Of a stretch of DNA of 45,312 bases, positions 1-10,600 are shown piece by piece. Source of the stretch: Alkanindiges hydrocarboniclasticus (lineage in GTDB: Bacteria > Pseudomonadota > Gammaproteobacteria > Pseudomonadales > Moraxellaceae). Made by a program: the position numbers and the translations under genes. The stretch lies in NCBI RefSeq assembly GCF_001982605.1, contig NZ_MLCN01000011.1, positions 1 to 45,312 on the forward strand, in the 5' to 3' direction. The notes below the pieces were generated by a model that worked only from the letters and a program-made list of their open reading frames with translations, was not told the DNA's origin and searched no databases. Numbering within the stretch: the first letter of the stretch is position 1; each line of letters starts with the position of its first letter.

Positions 1-1
1 C

Positions 2-889
2 CACTCTTTTTTCAAGTCAATTCCTTATCCGCGATTCAGGTTAACTAAGGTTATTTTATATTTAAGTGTAGCTTTTGTCGTTGGTGGAGCCTTTTGCTAT
101 TTTTTACTTAGACAATATCTTGAACTAAAAGAATCGATTCTTAAATATATTACAATTGGCGCTGGATTAGGCCTAATTTCCAGTACCTTGGGATTTTTTA
201 TTCTGATTGGTAGTTTTGCCAATACTGGTATTACAGGGATGGTGGACCCCACGTATATTAATATATTGGTTAATACTCCGACGGGGTATATATACGTTCT
301 TCGTTCTATTAGTTTTGCTCTTTTACTTCTTCTCATGGTGGTTAAACTTAACAGGAACAAAGGTCATTTTTCTATAATTGAAAGTTCAATATTTTGTGTT
401 TTACTTCTCCCGATTATTTCTAGTTTTTCCCAGCTCGGACATGTCGCTAATTTAACCTTACTTGCTCAAATTTTATTATCAATCCATATTCTAGTTATGT
501 CGTTATGGATGGGGTCTTTATATCCGTTATGGAAAACCAGCCGGGAAATAAGTGGTTTACCTTTAAAAGATCGCATGCATGTATTTGGACGTATTGCTGC
601 TTTCATTGTTGGGATATTAATCGCCTGTGGCGCTAGTGTAGCTCTTCTTTTAATTAAAGATTTTAATACCTTAATCAATACTGCATATGGCTATGGTTTC
701 ATGGTTAAAATGTTTTTTGTTATAGGTATTCTACTTTTAGCTGCCTTCAACAAATGGTATTTCACCCCGCGTCTTCAACATCCTAAGTTCGCTAAACACC
801 TTAGTCATGCCATTTTATTTGAGATGTTATTAGGTCTATCAATTCTATTAACAACAGGCTATATAACCACTGTCGTGGGTATTGAATAA
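2..889 (+). CDS. copD: Copper resistance protein CopD, 3' part (5' end outside window)
   Basis: An open frame runs in from the window edge without a stop; the first internal ATG is at 188, but the frame is coding-like before it, so the gene starts upstream. The protein is a string of hydrophobic helices separated by short loops (about eight visible), as in the CopD family of inner-membrane proteins linked to copper uptake or handling together with CopC. The ending TTVVGIE is seen again as a remnant downstream of copA. Its position before copZ and copA fits a copper operon. The CopD call rests on topology, the C-terminal half and context; PcoD/YcnJ-type relatives cannot be separated from this part alone. 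Confidence 0.75.
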   Translation, partial: HSFFKSIPYPRFRLTKVILYLSVAFVVGGAFCYFLLRQYLELKESILKYITIGAGLGLISSTLGFFILIGSFANTGITGMVDPTYINILVNTPTGYIYVLRSISFALLLLLMVVKLNRNKGHFSIIESSIFCVLLLPIISSFSQLGHVANLTLLAQILLSIHILVMSLWMGSLYPLWKTSREISGLPLKDRMHVFGRIAAFIVGILIACGASVALLLIKDFNTLINTAYGYGFMVKMFFVIGILLLAAFNKWYFTPRLQHPKFAKHLSHAILFEMLLGLSILLTTGYITTVVGIE

Positions 890-1358
890 GAGAATTTCAA
901 AATAAGGGAATTGAGGAAATTTAACATTACTGCATTTATCTTTTGTAGCTGAGCAATAAAGTTTCTACTGGACTGCCAACTTACGACAATCAGAACAGTA
1001 AAATCGCATCATGAGGCATTATACATAAAGGTAGTCACCGGTTTTTAGCTTATCTTCAACCCATAACGGTCTCATCTATTCAGTTCACTACCATTGATTG
1101 AAATAACTAATCTTATAAATTTCAGAGTGATCGTAGATGACAAAAATGTCATTTTAAAGTCACATTAATGTTGGTTAAGTACTTTTACTGTAGTCATTAG
1201 AACACTCTTCTTTGGAATACTCTGAAGAAAACTGTAAGGTTGTAAACAGACCAAGTTACAGCGAGTAACTGATTCAGAAAAAGGCTGGTTGTATGGTGAA
1301 AGTTTAGAGTTACTGTTCTAATGTTTTCAACAAATGTTTTGTTAAAAAGGAGCAACAT
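890..1358. other. Intergenic region between copD and copZ
   Basis: No coding frame of note in 469 bases. The first ~60 bases are one copy of the imperfect direct repeat shared with the stretch after copA. There is a perfect small palindrome ATGACA-AAAA-TGTCAT at 1137-1152 that could be a regulator site, but no canonical CueR operator could be found. AAGGAG lies at 1348-1353, just ahead of the copZ start. Confidence 0.4.
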
Positions 1359-1553
1359 ATGAAATTTCACATCGCTAATATGACTTGTGGTGGTTGTGCA
1401 CGCGGCATTACTACCGCAATTAAAGAGCTCGACTCGAATGCCTCACTCGATATTGATTTACAAAACCGTATTGTTGAAATCAACACAACGGTGAGTCAGG
1501 ATCAAGTCATTGCCACTCTCAGTGAGCGTGGATTTACAGCTGATCCTGCTTAA
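1359..1553 (+). CDS. copZ: CopZ-like copper chaperone (HMA domain)
   Basis: A 64-residue protein made of a single heavy-metal-associated domain. The metal site is M-T-C-G-G-C at residues 8-13, preceded by the usual short beta strand and followed by the helix that starts ARGITTAI. This is the normal length for a CopZ/Atx1-type cytosolic Cu+ carrier, which hands copper to the N-terminal domains of CopA. A strong AAGGAG sits at the right spacing before the ATG. It lies 178 bases before copA on the same strand. A short mercury-binding MerP-like protein is the main alternative, but there is no signal peptide, which favours CopZ. Confidence 0.85.
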   Translation: MKFHIANMTCGGCARGITTAIKELDSNASLDIDLQNRIVEINTTVSQDQVIATLSERGFTADPA

Positions 1554-1731
1554 TCTCTGTTAGAGTAACAGTGGGAATTCCTTACCACTTTTACTCTCTC
1601 TTATTTTCCTCATCGTACAGATAAAACCTGTACTTGCTTGAAATAAAAGTAATCCCTGAATTCCCCCTAATCTTGGTTCGAGCTGATCTTCGCATATAGA
1701 ACTCAGCATATCTAAATGATAGAGATCGTAT

Positions 1732-4209
1732 ATGAGTACCGAAATGACTGATACGCCACACTACAGTGAAACATTAGAAATTGAGGGGATGACATGTGCT
1801 TCTTGTGTAGGCCGTGTGGAAAAAGCTTTAAAATCTGTTGAGGGTGTTGAATCGGCTCATGTAAATCTGGCTACCGAAAAAGCAGTCATTTATGCGCATC
1901 AACCACTTGACCGCGCTACTTTAATTAAAGCCGTAGAAAAAGCAGGCTACGAAGTGGAAGCGCTGCTACCAATAGAGCTTACGATTGAGGGTATGTCATG
2001 TGCTTCTTGTGTAGGTCGAGTAGAAAAGGCCTTAAAATCTGTTGAGGGTGTGGAATCAGCTCATGTAAATCTGGCTACTGAAAAAGCGACTATTCAGGCA
2101 AGCTCATCTGTCACTCGTGACTCGTTAATTCAGGCTGTCACCAAAGCAGGGTTTGAAGCAAAGTCAGTTCATCAAACTACGGAAAGCTTTCAAGATAAAA
2201 AAAATATTGAATTAGAAAAACTTAAAAAAGATTTAATTTTGTCAGTCTTATTGACTCTACCCGTTTTTATTTTAGAAATGGGATCACACCTGATTCCCGC
2301 CTTTCATACGTTTATGATGGATAACATTGGCCAACAAAATAGCTGGTTAATGCAATTTTTCTTGACCACAGTAGCATTAATTTTTCCAGGCCGACGCTTC
2401 TTCAAAAAGGGCATCCCAAGTTTATTCCGCTTAGCACCAGACATGAATTCCTTGGTGGCTGTAGGAACATTGGCTGCTTATCTTTATTCAGTGGTTGCTA
2501 CTTTCTTTCCAAGTGTCCTGCCACAAGGCACGGTCAATGTTTATTATGAAGCTGCAGCGGTTATTATCACTTTAATTCTATTAGGTAGATTTTTTGAAGC
2601 CAAGGCAAAAGGCCGAACGTCTTTAGCAATTCAACATCTAGTTGGAATGCAGCCTAAAGTTGCCAGAATACAGCTCAATAATCAGGTGATAGAAGTTCAG
2701 ATTGCCGAAGTTCAAACAGGAACGATTGTAGAGATTAGACCAGGCGAGCGTATCCCTGTCGATGGTGAAGTTATTCACGGCCAAAGTTTTATTGATGAAT
2801 CCATGATTACTGGCGAGCCTATGCCCGTTGAAAAAACGATAGGCTCTACTGTGGTAGGAGGAACAATTAACCAAAGTGGCAGCTTAAATATCAAAGCCAC
2901 CTCTGTTGGTAGTTCATCAGTGCTTTCTCAAATCATCCGAATGGTAGAGCAGGCCCAAGGCTCCAAGCTGCCGATTCAGGCATTGGTTGATAAAATTACC
3001 ATGTGGTTTGTACCTGTAGTAATGGGTCTCTCTCTTTTAACTTTTATTACTTGGTTTATCTTCGGCCCTGAGCCAGCCCTAACGTTTAGCTTAGTTAATG
3101 CAGTTGCGGTACTCATTATTGCATGTCCTTGTGCAATGGGACTTGCAACACCTACATCAATCATGGTGGGAACTGGGCGTGGTGCTGAAATGGGTGTTTT
3201 ATTCCGTAAAGGGGAAGCTTTGCAGCTGCTCAAAGAAACTAAAGTGGTTGCTGTTGATAAAACAGGGACCCTGACTGAAGGGAAACCAATTTTAACCGAT
3301 CTGCATGTCTTAGAAGGGTTTGAATACAATGCCGTACTTTCACTTATGGCAGCCGTTGAATCAAAGTCTGAGCATCCTATTGCTCGAGCAATTGTACAAG
3401 CCGCTATAGATAAGGAATTAATCCTGTCTCCTGTTGCTGATTTTAAATCAGTGACTGGCTACGGAATAGAAGCGAAGGTTTCTGAGCATTTGGTTCATAT
3501 TGGTGCAGATCGATATATGGAAAAACTAAGTTTGAATCCTAATGTTTTTTCTCAATTTTCGGATCGTTTGGGAGAAGAAGGAAAAACCCCTCTCTATGTT
3601 GCGATTGACCAGAAACTTGCTGCCATTATTGCTGTAGCAGATCCAATTAAAGAATCAACATTTGCTGCAATTGAAGCGTTACATCAGTTAGGTTTAAAGG
3701 TTGCCATGATTACAGGTGATAACCGTCATACAGCTCAAGCGATTGCAAAAAAACTAGGTATTGATGAGGTTATTGCAGAAGTCTTACCAGAAGGTAAAAT
3801 AGAGGCCGTTAAAAAATTAAAAAATCAATATGGTAAACTCGCATATGTTGGAGATGGCATTAATGATGCCCCTGCACTTGCAGAAGCAGATATTGGTTTA
3901 GCAATAGGTACAGGTACAGACGTAGCTATTGAAGCTGCTGATGTGGTTTTGATGTCTGGCAACCTGAAAGGAGTGCCAAATGCTATCGCTTTAAGCAAAG
4001 CGACTATAACCAATATTCGTGAAAATTTATTTTGGGCATTTGTTTACAATGCAGCTCTGATTCCTATTGCAGCAGGTGTACTTTATCCGCAATTTGGACT
4101 GCTACTTTCTCCTGTATTTGCTGCTGGTGCAATGGCTCTCTCGTCAATATTTGTACTAGGAAATGCTTTACGATTAAAACGTTTTAAAGCCCCCCTTGCA
4201 ATTATTTAA
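1732..4209 (+). CDS. copA: Copper-exporting P-type ATPase CopA
   Basis: An 825-residue P1B-1 ATPase that pumps Cu+ from cytosol to periplasm. Two N-terminal HMA domains carry GMTCASC (residues 19-25) and GMSCASC (87-93). Then come the membrane helices, the actuator TGE (near 360), the CPC transport motif in helix 6 (465-467), the phosphorylation site DKTGT (from 509), the SEHPIA nucleotide-binding motif and the hinge GDGINDAP (from 707). All catalytic residues are present and the length is typical for two-HMA CopA proteins. The two HMA domains are nearly identical over about 34 residues, pointing to a recent internal duplication. It follows copZ, so the chaperone and pump are next to each other. 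Confidence 0.95.
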   Translation: MSTEMTDTPHYSETLEIEGMTCASCVGRVEKALKSVEGVESAHVNLATEKAVIYAHQPLDRATLIKAVEKAGYEVEALLPIELTIEGMSCASCVGRVEKALKSVEGVESAHVNLATEKATIQASSSVTRDSLIQAVTKAGFEAKSVHQTTESFQDKKNIELEKLKKDLILSVLLTLPVFILEMGSHLIPAFHTFMMDNIGQQNSWLMQFFLTTVALIFPGRRFFKKGIPSLFRLAPDMNSLVAVGTLAAYLYSVVATFFPSVLPQGTVNVYYEAAAVIITLILLGRFFEAKAKGRTSLAIQHLVGMQPKVARIQLNNQVIEVQIAEVQTGTIVEIRPGERIPVDGEVIHGQSFIDESMITGEPMPVEKTIGSTVVGGTINQSGSLNIKATSVGSSSVLSQIIRMVEQAQGSKLPIQALVDKITMWFVPVVMGLSLLTFITWFIFGPEPALTFSLVNAVAVLIIACPCAMGLATPTSIMVGTGRGAEMGVLFRKGEALQLLKETKVVAVDKTGTLTEGKPILTDLHVLEGFEYNAVLSLMAAVESKSEHPIARAIVQAAIDKELILSPVADFKSVTGYGIEAKVSEHLVHIGADRYMEKLSLNPNVFSQFSDRLGEEGKTPLYVAIDQKLAAIIAVADPIKESTFAAIEALHQLGLKVAMITGDNRHTAQAIAKKLGIDEVIAEVLPEGKIEAVKKLKNQYGKLAYVGDGINDAPALAEADIGLAIGTGTDVAIEAADVVLMSGNLKGVPNAIALSKATITNIRENLFWAFVYNAALIPIAAGVLYPQFGLLLSPVFAAGAMALSSIFVLGNALRLKRFKAPLAII
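1783..2087 (+). repeat. Internal tandem duplication of HMA coding sequence in copA
   Basis: Bases 1783-1883 and 1987-2087 align without gaps over 101 positions with about 10 differences by eye, most of them silent. The encoded core is identical from CASC through NLATEKA. The sequence between the copies codes for the rest of the first domain and is not similar. Confidence 0.8.
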
Positions 4210-4267
4210 CCCTTTTTTATATACATTTAAAGTTTTGTTGGCTTCACTTTATATATTTGGAAATGAG

Positions 4268-4370
4268 ATCCTTATTACAGGCATAACAACAGTAGTGGGT
4301 ATTGAATAAGATAATTCTAAAATAAGGTTGTTGAGGAATTCAAACATTAGAGTACTTATCTTTGGTAGCT
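4268..4370 (+). repeat. copD 3'-end remnant (imperfect direct repeat of 848-950)
   Basis: The stretch after copA repeats the last codons of copD and its downstream flank. In frame it reads ...ITTVVGIE-stop (stop at 4307-4309), the same tail as copD, and the noncoding bases after the stop also align (TGGGTATTGAATAAG is shared exactly, then many matches up to ...GTAGCT). The copZ-copA block is therefore bracketed by two copD ends. Confidence 0.75.
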
Positions 4371-4481
4371 TACTCATACTTTTTTCTAAAAATAATACAA
4401 ATAGTTTTTATCTTAGGTAACAATTTACTTTTGAAGTTCTATTCAGTATGCTTTCTGCGAATCTCGAGATGATTTTTTCGT

Positions 4482-4928
4482 ATGCCACATAATAAGTTCT
4501 CAAAACTTATTCTTGCGTTTGTCCTGTTTTTGTTTGCGATAACAACAACGGGAGCTTACAAATGGGCGCCAGTTATAGCTAAAAATCTTGATCATCATCA
4601 TGATGTGACTATCTCAGTTGAAACAGACAGTTCCAGCCAATGGTCTCTTATTCATCATGCTGAAGAGCAAGTCTTAATAGAAGATACTAAAAATCACAAC
4701 TGGACCAGTTATGATGAAGCACCTTTTCATCATTCTACTCCACCGGTTCAAGCTAAAGACCAAATGAGCATTGATCCAGTTTTTCTCTTGAGTTTTTCCC
4801 TCCCTCTCATTCTGCTTTTCCTGAGTCTTTTTGAACGACCCGTTCGATCCTATGCACTTAGGAAAAGGATAGAATATCTTTGTAATTCCTATATATTTAC
4901 AAAAGGTTTAATTGTTCTAAGAAATTGA
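4482..4928 (+). CDS. Small His-rich membrane protein, first of the RND operon
   Basis: 148 residues: an N-terminal hydrophobic helix (about 9-27) that looks like a signal anchor, a soluble stretch with His clusters (DHHHD near 37-41, HH pairs further on), and a second hydrophobic helix (about 100-116) followed by a basic tail. The soluble part is probably periplasmic and metal-binding. It directly precedes czcC, the usual place of small CzcI-type regulators or metal sensors, but I do not recognise a family with certainty. A protein of the same plan (10815-11153) follows czcA. There is no clear ribosome binding site before the ATG, so the start is only probable. Confidence 0.6.
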   Translation: MPHNKFSKLILAFVLFLFAITTTGAYKWAPVIAKNLDHHHDVTISVETDSSSQWSLIHHAEEQVLIEDTKNHNWTSYDEAPFHHSTPPVQAKDQMSIDPVFLLSFSLPLILLFLSLFERPVRSYALRKRIEYLCNSYIFTKGLIVLRN

Positions 4929-4975
4929 TTTTTCTGTACAAAAAATAATTTCCATTTTTTTGTATAGGTAAAGTC

Positions 4976-6175
4976 ATGTCTAAAAAATATCAGATATTTC
5001 TTGCCTGTGGTTTAGTAGCAGCAACGACTCGATTATTTGCAGCATCTGATTACGTTCAGCTACAACAACAGGTAATTTCAAACGATTCAATTTTGAAGAG
5101 TTTGCAACAGTCTCAAAACGCATATGCCATAAATCAGAAATATGCCGGTAGACTTAATAATCCTACGTTTAATCTTGAATTAGACAATTTAGGTAATTCA
5201 GACCTTAAAGATCTTGATGGGCCAACGACGATGATTGGTTTGTCTCAGGATATTCCTCTCAATAATAAACGCGCTTTGCGTAGGCAGTTGGCAGGGTTTC
5301 AAGGGAATAACAACCAATTTGAGGCATTGAAGCGTCAGGCAGAATTAAAAGCCGATTTTCGTGTTTGTATGGCAAATTGGTATGCGGCTTCAAAACGGGT
5401 AGAAATTTATTCTACCGAAAGCAAGATGAACGCGAGACAAGCCCATGTTCTGAATGAAAAATTGAAGTTTGGTAGAGTTATTCCATCTGATGTTCAATTG
5501 AGTTCAGCTTTATCGTCTGAATCAAAACTACGTTATCAGAACGAAGTGAAGAAAGTTCAATTTCAAAAAAATCTGTGTTCCAAATTCATATCTGTATTAC
5601 CTGATCAAGCAATTGAAGTTCCTTTAAGCATTAACTTTGCGGATAAAGTGAGCTTATCTGAACAAGACGCCTTGCTTAAAACTCAACTGGCTAAAACCCA
5701 GTATGAATTAGCTAAAAAAGAAGCCGTGCCAGATATTACGCTGGGTTTAGGAGTAAGGAACTATCAGGAAACCAACGACAAAGTATTCCTGGTTTCTACA
5801 TCAATTCCATTAACTGTTTTTAATCGAAATAAGGGGAAAATTGCACTTGCGCAAGCTGAGCAAGTGCATGCAGAAACTCGTTCTATTCTCGTAAACCGTA
5901 ACTCCAAAATTGAATTAGAAAATAAGTCTATTGAAGTATCCAACCTGATTGATTCGATCAAAAACTATGATCAGTCGATACTTCCTGCTACCAAAGAAAG
6001 TTTGAGAATTGCTGAAATGGGCTATCAGGCAGGAAAAATCTCTTTACTTGAATTCAATAGTATTAAGCAAATTTGGTTGGATAAACATCTCGCTCGATTC
6101 GATTTGTGGTTGGCTTTGCAAAATCAAATTGCAGAGGTTGAACGAAATTATGTGACCAATTTAGATCAAGAATAA
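4976..6175 (+). CDS. czcC: Outer-membrane channel of heavy-metal RND pump (CzcC-like)
   Basis: 399 residues with an N-terminal signal peptide (cleavage likely after ...TRLFA) and two long amphipathic alpha-helical repeats, the TolC-type outer membrane factor architecture. The length matches CzcC/CusC-type channels of metal pumps. It is 12 bases before czcB in the same direction. The protein should form the trimeric exit duct joined to CzcBA. Which metals are moved cannot be read from this subunit. Confidence 0.88.
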   Translation: MSKKYQIFLACGLVAATTRLFAASDYVQLQQQVISNDSILKSLQQSQNAYAINQKYAGRLNNPTFNLELDNLGNSDLKDLDGPTTMIGLSQDIPLNNKRALRRQLAGFQGNNNQFEALKRQAELKADFRVCMANWYAASKRVEIYSTESKMNARQAHVLNEKLKFGRVIPSDVQLSSALSSESKLRYQNEVKKVQFQKNLCSKFISVLPDQAIEVPLSINFADKVSLSEQDALLKTQLAKTQYELAKKEAVPDITLGLGVRNYQETNDKVFLVSTSIPLTVFNRNKGKIALAQAEQVHAETRSILVNRNSKIELENKSIEVSNLIDSIKNYDQSILPATKESLRIAEMGYQAGKISLLEFNSIKQIWLDKHLARFDLWLALQNQIAEVERNYVTNLDQE

Positions 6176-6186
6176 GGCCTGAAAAT

Positions 6187-7662
6187 ATGAATAAACTAAC
6201 CAATACTTTAATTACTACAGGTGTTATCGCTTTATTAGTCATTTTATGTGCAATCGCTTGGTACAAAACGGGTAATAAAGCCGAAACTTCAAGTCATAGT
6301 GAAGGGGCTGAAGAAAAAGTTGCTGTAGTAGGAGATGAAAAAGGCCCGCATGGGGGCCGTTTATATCGCGATGGTGATTTTGCTGCTGAAGTCAAAATCT
6401 TCGAGGAAGGGGTAGAGCCTCATTTACGGGTGTATGGCTACTTTAAAGATAAGCCATTAAAACCAGAAGAGATTAATGCCAATATTTTTATCAAGCGTCT
6501 TGATGCAGAACAAACCATCTCATTTAAGCCTGAAAGTGATTACTTGATTGGGAATGAAATTGTCTATGAGCCACATTCATTCTTGATGGTGATCAATGTT
6601 GATTATCAAGGTAAAAAACATACTTGGAAATGGGATACCAAAGAGGGACGAGTCACTATGCTTGATAGCAGTATCAAGAGCAGTGGTTTGGAACTTTTAA
6701 AAGTTGAACGCATGATGTTTGAAAATGCACTCGAACTCAAAGGTGAACTGAAATTTCCTGATAATTTTGAAAGTTTTATTACCCCTAAAGCGAGCGGAAC
6801 ATTAATAAAAACGTACCGTTCAATTGGCGATCAAGTGAATCAGGGGGATCTTTTGGCGACTGTACAAAGTCCAGATTTAATTCGTCTTAATGCGGAACGT
6901 ACTCTTGCATTGGATATCTTACAATTTGCCCGTAAAAAGATGGAGCAGGAACGAGCTTTATTCCAAAAGCGTGTTTCACCTGAAATTGATTACATCAATG
7001 CCAAACGTGAATTTGAAAATGCTCAGACTAGGGCTAATGAACTCAATAGTTTAATCAGCTCTTATGGAGGTGCGGGTAATGGAACAATTGAAGTCAGAGC
7101 CGCAATGTCAGGTACGATTTTACAAGTGCTTGGAGCAGTTGGTTCTAATGTAACGCCATCATCTCCATTGTTCAAAATTGCCAATACATCTCAACTTCTT
7201 GCTGTGGTCAATGTGCCAGCAGATAAATTGGATGCCATTAATCCAAACAATAAAGTAACTGTTAAGCCTCAAACTCAAACAGGCACAGAAGAAGCGTTGG
7301 GACGTCTCAAATATATCAGTGATGTGATTGATCCAAAAACACGAACTGCGCAAGTCTTTATTGAAATTCCAAACCAGTTTAAATGGCGTTCAGGGCAGTT
7401 AATCACTGCACAAATCTTTGAAAACCAGAGCATGAAACCGATGGTTGTCCGTGAAGATGCTTTGCAAAACTTCCGTGATTGGGATGTGGTGTTTATTCGT
7501 GTCGGGAATGACTTTGAAGCACGTCCTCTAGAGTTAGGCGATAAATTTAATGGTTTTGTTGAAGTTAAATCTGGTCTAAAAGCAGGGCAGATTTATGCAG
7601 CAGGTAATTCTTATTTATTAAAAGCAGAGCTGGGTAAATCTGGCGCTACTCATGATCATTAA
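6187..7662 (+). CDS. czcB: Periplasmic adaptor of heavy-metal RND pump (CzcB-like)
   Basis: 491 residues: an N-terminal membrane anchor (about 9-27), then an extra N-terminal domain containing GPHGGRLYRDG and EGVEPHLRVYGYF, typical of the CzcB branch of adaptors, then the barrel-sandwich hybrid (SGTLIKTYRSIGDQVNQGDLLATV), a helical hairpin, the second half of the lipoyl-like domain (AAMSGTILQVLGAVGSNV) and a beta-barrel/membrane-proximal end. It links the RND pump to the outer channel and may pass metal to the pump. The C-terminus THDH is His-rich. AAGG lies before the start; 12 bases separate its stop from the czcA ATG. Confidence 0.9.
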   Translation: MNKLTNTLITTGVIALLVILCAIAWYKTGNKAETSSHSEGAEEKVAVVGDEKGPHGGRLYRDGDFAAEVKIFEEGVEPHLRVYGYFKDKPLKPEEINANIFIKRLDAEQTISFKPESDYLIGNEIVYEPHSFLMVINVDYQGKKHTWKWDTKEGRVTMLDSSIKSSGLELLKVERMMFENALELKGELKFPDNFESFITPKASGTLIKTYRSIGDQVNQGDLLATVQSPDLIRLNAERTLALDILQFARKKMEQERALFQKRVSPEIDYINAKREFENAQTRANELNSLISSYGGAGNGTIEVRAAMSGTILQVLGAVGSNVTPSSPLFKIANTSQLLAVVNVPADKLDAINPNNKVTVKPQTQTGTEEALGRLKYISDVIDPKTRTAQVFIEIPNQFKWRSGQLITAQIFENQSMKPMVVREDALQNFRDWDVVFIRVGNDFEARPLELGDKFNGFVEVKSGLKAGQIYAAGNSYLLKAELGKSGATHDH

Positions 7663-7674
7663 GGAGTAGCGTTT

Positions 7675-10600
7675 ATGTTTGACCAAATTGTAAAGCTCTC
7701 GATAAAGAATCGTTGGCTGGTACTGATCATTTTCCTATTCATAGGGGCATTTGGCGTTTACAACTATTTTAAACTGCCAATTGATGCTGTACCCGATATT
7801 ACCAACGTACAAGTTCAAATTAACAGTGAGGCCCAGGGCTTATCTCCAACCGAGATGGAGTCCCAGGTCACCTACCCAATTGAAACGGCTTTGGCTGGTA
7901 TTCCTAATCTGGACTATACCCGATCAGTATCCAGATACGGCTTATCTCAAGTGACTGCGATTTTTAAGGAAGGCACGGACATTTACTTTGCCCGTCAGCT
8001 AGTGAATGAAAAGTTGCAAGGGGTTACACCAAGTCTCCCCGGGGGTATATCGACTTCTATGGGTCCTGTTTCTACAGGACTTGGCGAAATCTTCATGTAC
8101 ACGGTGGAAAATGCAAAAAACAACCCGACTCCACTTTCACCGACTGAATTGCGAACACTTCAGGATTGGGTGATCAAGCTTCAGCTTCGAAATGTCGAAG
8201 GTGTGAATGAAATCAATACGATTGGTGGCTATTTAAAACAATTTGTTGTACAGCCCGACTATGCGTATTTACGAAGTATTGGTCTAGATCAAAAGACTAT
8301 TTTGGATGCTATTTCTAAAAATAGCATGAATAAAGGTTCAGGCTATATTGAGAAGAATGGTGAGCAGTACTTGATACGTTCTGATTCTCAAATCAGTTCG
8401 ATTGAGCAAATTCAGAATATTCCGATCACCACAAGCAATGGTTATATCTTGCGTTTAAAAGATGTAGCTAAGATTTCTATTGGACACGAACTCCGTACAG
8501 GCGCTGCAACAAAAGATGGCCAGGAAATTGTGCTGGGTACAGCTTTTATGCTGATTGGAGAAAACTCGCGAAATGTTGCTCATGCGGTAGATCAAAAGTT
8601 ACAAAAAGTCCAAGAGTCATTGCCAGAAGGTGTTGAGGCAAAAGCAGTTTATAACCGTACAACCTTGGTTGATGCGACGATAGACACGGTGAAGAAAAAC
8701 CTTCTAGAAGGTGCAATCCTCGTTATTGTCGTTCTTTTCTTATTTCTTGGACATTTCCGTGCAGCGCTCATCACTGCGATGGTGATTCCTTTATCAATGC
8801 TCATGACCATTACAGGCATGGTGAATCAACGAATCAGTGCAAACTTAATGAGTTTAGGTGCGCTAGATTTCGGGATCATTGTCGATGGTGCTGTCGTCAT
8901 TGTTGAAGCTTCACTTGCAAAATTAGCGATGAAGCAGAAAGAATTAGGACGAATACTCACCCGTCAAGAACGATTCACGACGGTTTTTGAAGCGACTAAG
9001 GAATCACGAAAAGCCATTCTCTATGGTCAGTTGATCATCATCTTGGTGTATCTGCCTGTCATGACGCTTACTGGTGTTGAAGGCAAGATGTTTACACCGA
9101 TGGCAGCTACAGTTGTTATGGCTCTCGTGGCTGCAATGGTTCTTTCGATTACTTTTGTTCCTGCAATGGTGGCTTTGGTCACGACAGGCGAAATTAAGGA
9201 AGAGGAATCGAAGATTGTTCATTTCATTAAGAAAGTTTATAGCCCAATTTTAGATTGGTCTTTGAGTCATCGTTATAAGCTGATCGCGTTCGTAGCAATT
9301 TTCTTTGTATTCAGTGCGAGTCTTTCAACTCGTTTAGGTTCCGAATTTATTCCCTCATTAGATGAAGGTGATGTGGCATTACATGCACTTCGAATTCCTG
9401 GAACTTCTTTAACTCAAGCTGTTGAAATGCAGTATGCGCTTGAAAAAGAAATCGTCAAAATTCCTGAAGTGAAAACCATGTTTGCCAAAGTGGGGACAGC
9501 TGAAATTGCGACTGACCCAGTTCCACCAAACGTCGCTGATAATTTTGTGATATTGAAACCACGTAGCGAATGGCCGAATCCTGACAAGGAAAAATCAGCT
9601 GTCGTTGCCGATATTGAACGTGTGGCAAAAGGCGTTTATGGCAACAACTATGAGTTCACTCAGCCGATTCAAATGCGTTTTAACGAACTGATTTCAGGTG
9701 TCCGTACAGATGTTGCAGTGAAGATTTATGGTGATGATTTAGATCAGTTGCTTGAATCTGCAAATGCTGCAGCGAAAATTTTAGAAGGTGTGAATGGAAC
9801 AGCCGACTTAAAAGTTGAACAGATGAGTGGGCTTCCAATGGTCTCTGTTGAACTTAAAAAAGACATGATCGCCAACTACGGTCTTGATGCTGAAGATGTA
9901 CAAAAGCAAGTATCCAGTCTGATTACGGGGCAAACAGCAGGTAAGGTTTTTGAGGGAGATCGTAAGTTCGATATTGTTGTGCGGATGGATCAAAACTCAG
10001 TAACTGACCTGGAAAAACTGTATCAAATTCCTGTCAGTTTGCCTGATGGTTCAAGTGTATTGTTGTCCGAATTGATTGAATTGAAGAATATTCAAGGACC
10101 AAACCAAATTTCTCGTGAAAATGGTAAACGTCGTATTGTGATCACGGCAAACGTGCGTGGTACTGATATCGGTAGTTACATTGCTGATGCACAATCAAAA
10201 TTAAACTCTGATTTCCAAATGCCAGAAGGTTACTGGCTCACTTGGGGCGGTACTTTTGAACAAATGGAGTCAGCCTCTAATCGACTTATGATTGTTGTAC
10301 CCATCGCTTTGATTTTGATATTTGCAATGATTTATATGGCCTTAGGCAATATCAGAAATAGTGTGCTGGTCTTTACTGGTGTGCCTTTTGCATTAACGGG
10401 TGGCGTCATTGCTTTAGCCCTCCGTGATATTCCTTTCTCTATCTCGGCTGCTGTTGGTTTTATTGCTTTATCGGGTGTTGCAGTACTCAATGGTTTGGTA
10501 CTCGTATCGGCCATTCAGAGATTGCGTGATCAGGGTGAAGGGCTGATTGATGCAGTAAAACATGGTGCATTAGAACGTTTGCGGCCAGTGCTGATTACTG

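Noticed and set aside
1081-1358. Possible CueR-type operator before copZ
   Set aside because: No inverted ACCTT...AAGGT pair at the right spacing was found; only a small generic palindrome.
5845-5872. Inverted repeat GCACTTGC...GCAAGTGC inside czcC
   Set aside because: The codons (ALAQAEQVHA) fit a normal helix of the protein; the repeat is explained by codon choice and does not disturb the gene.
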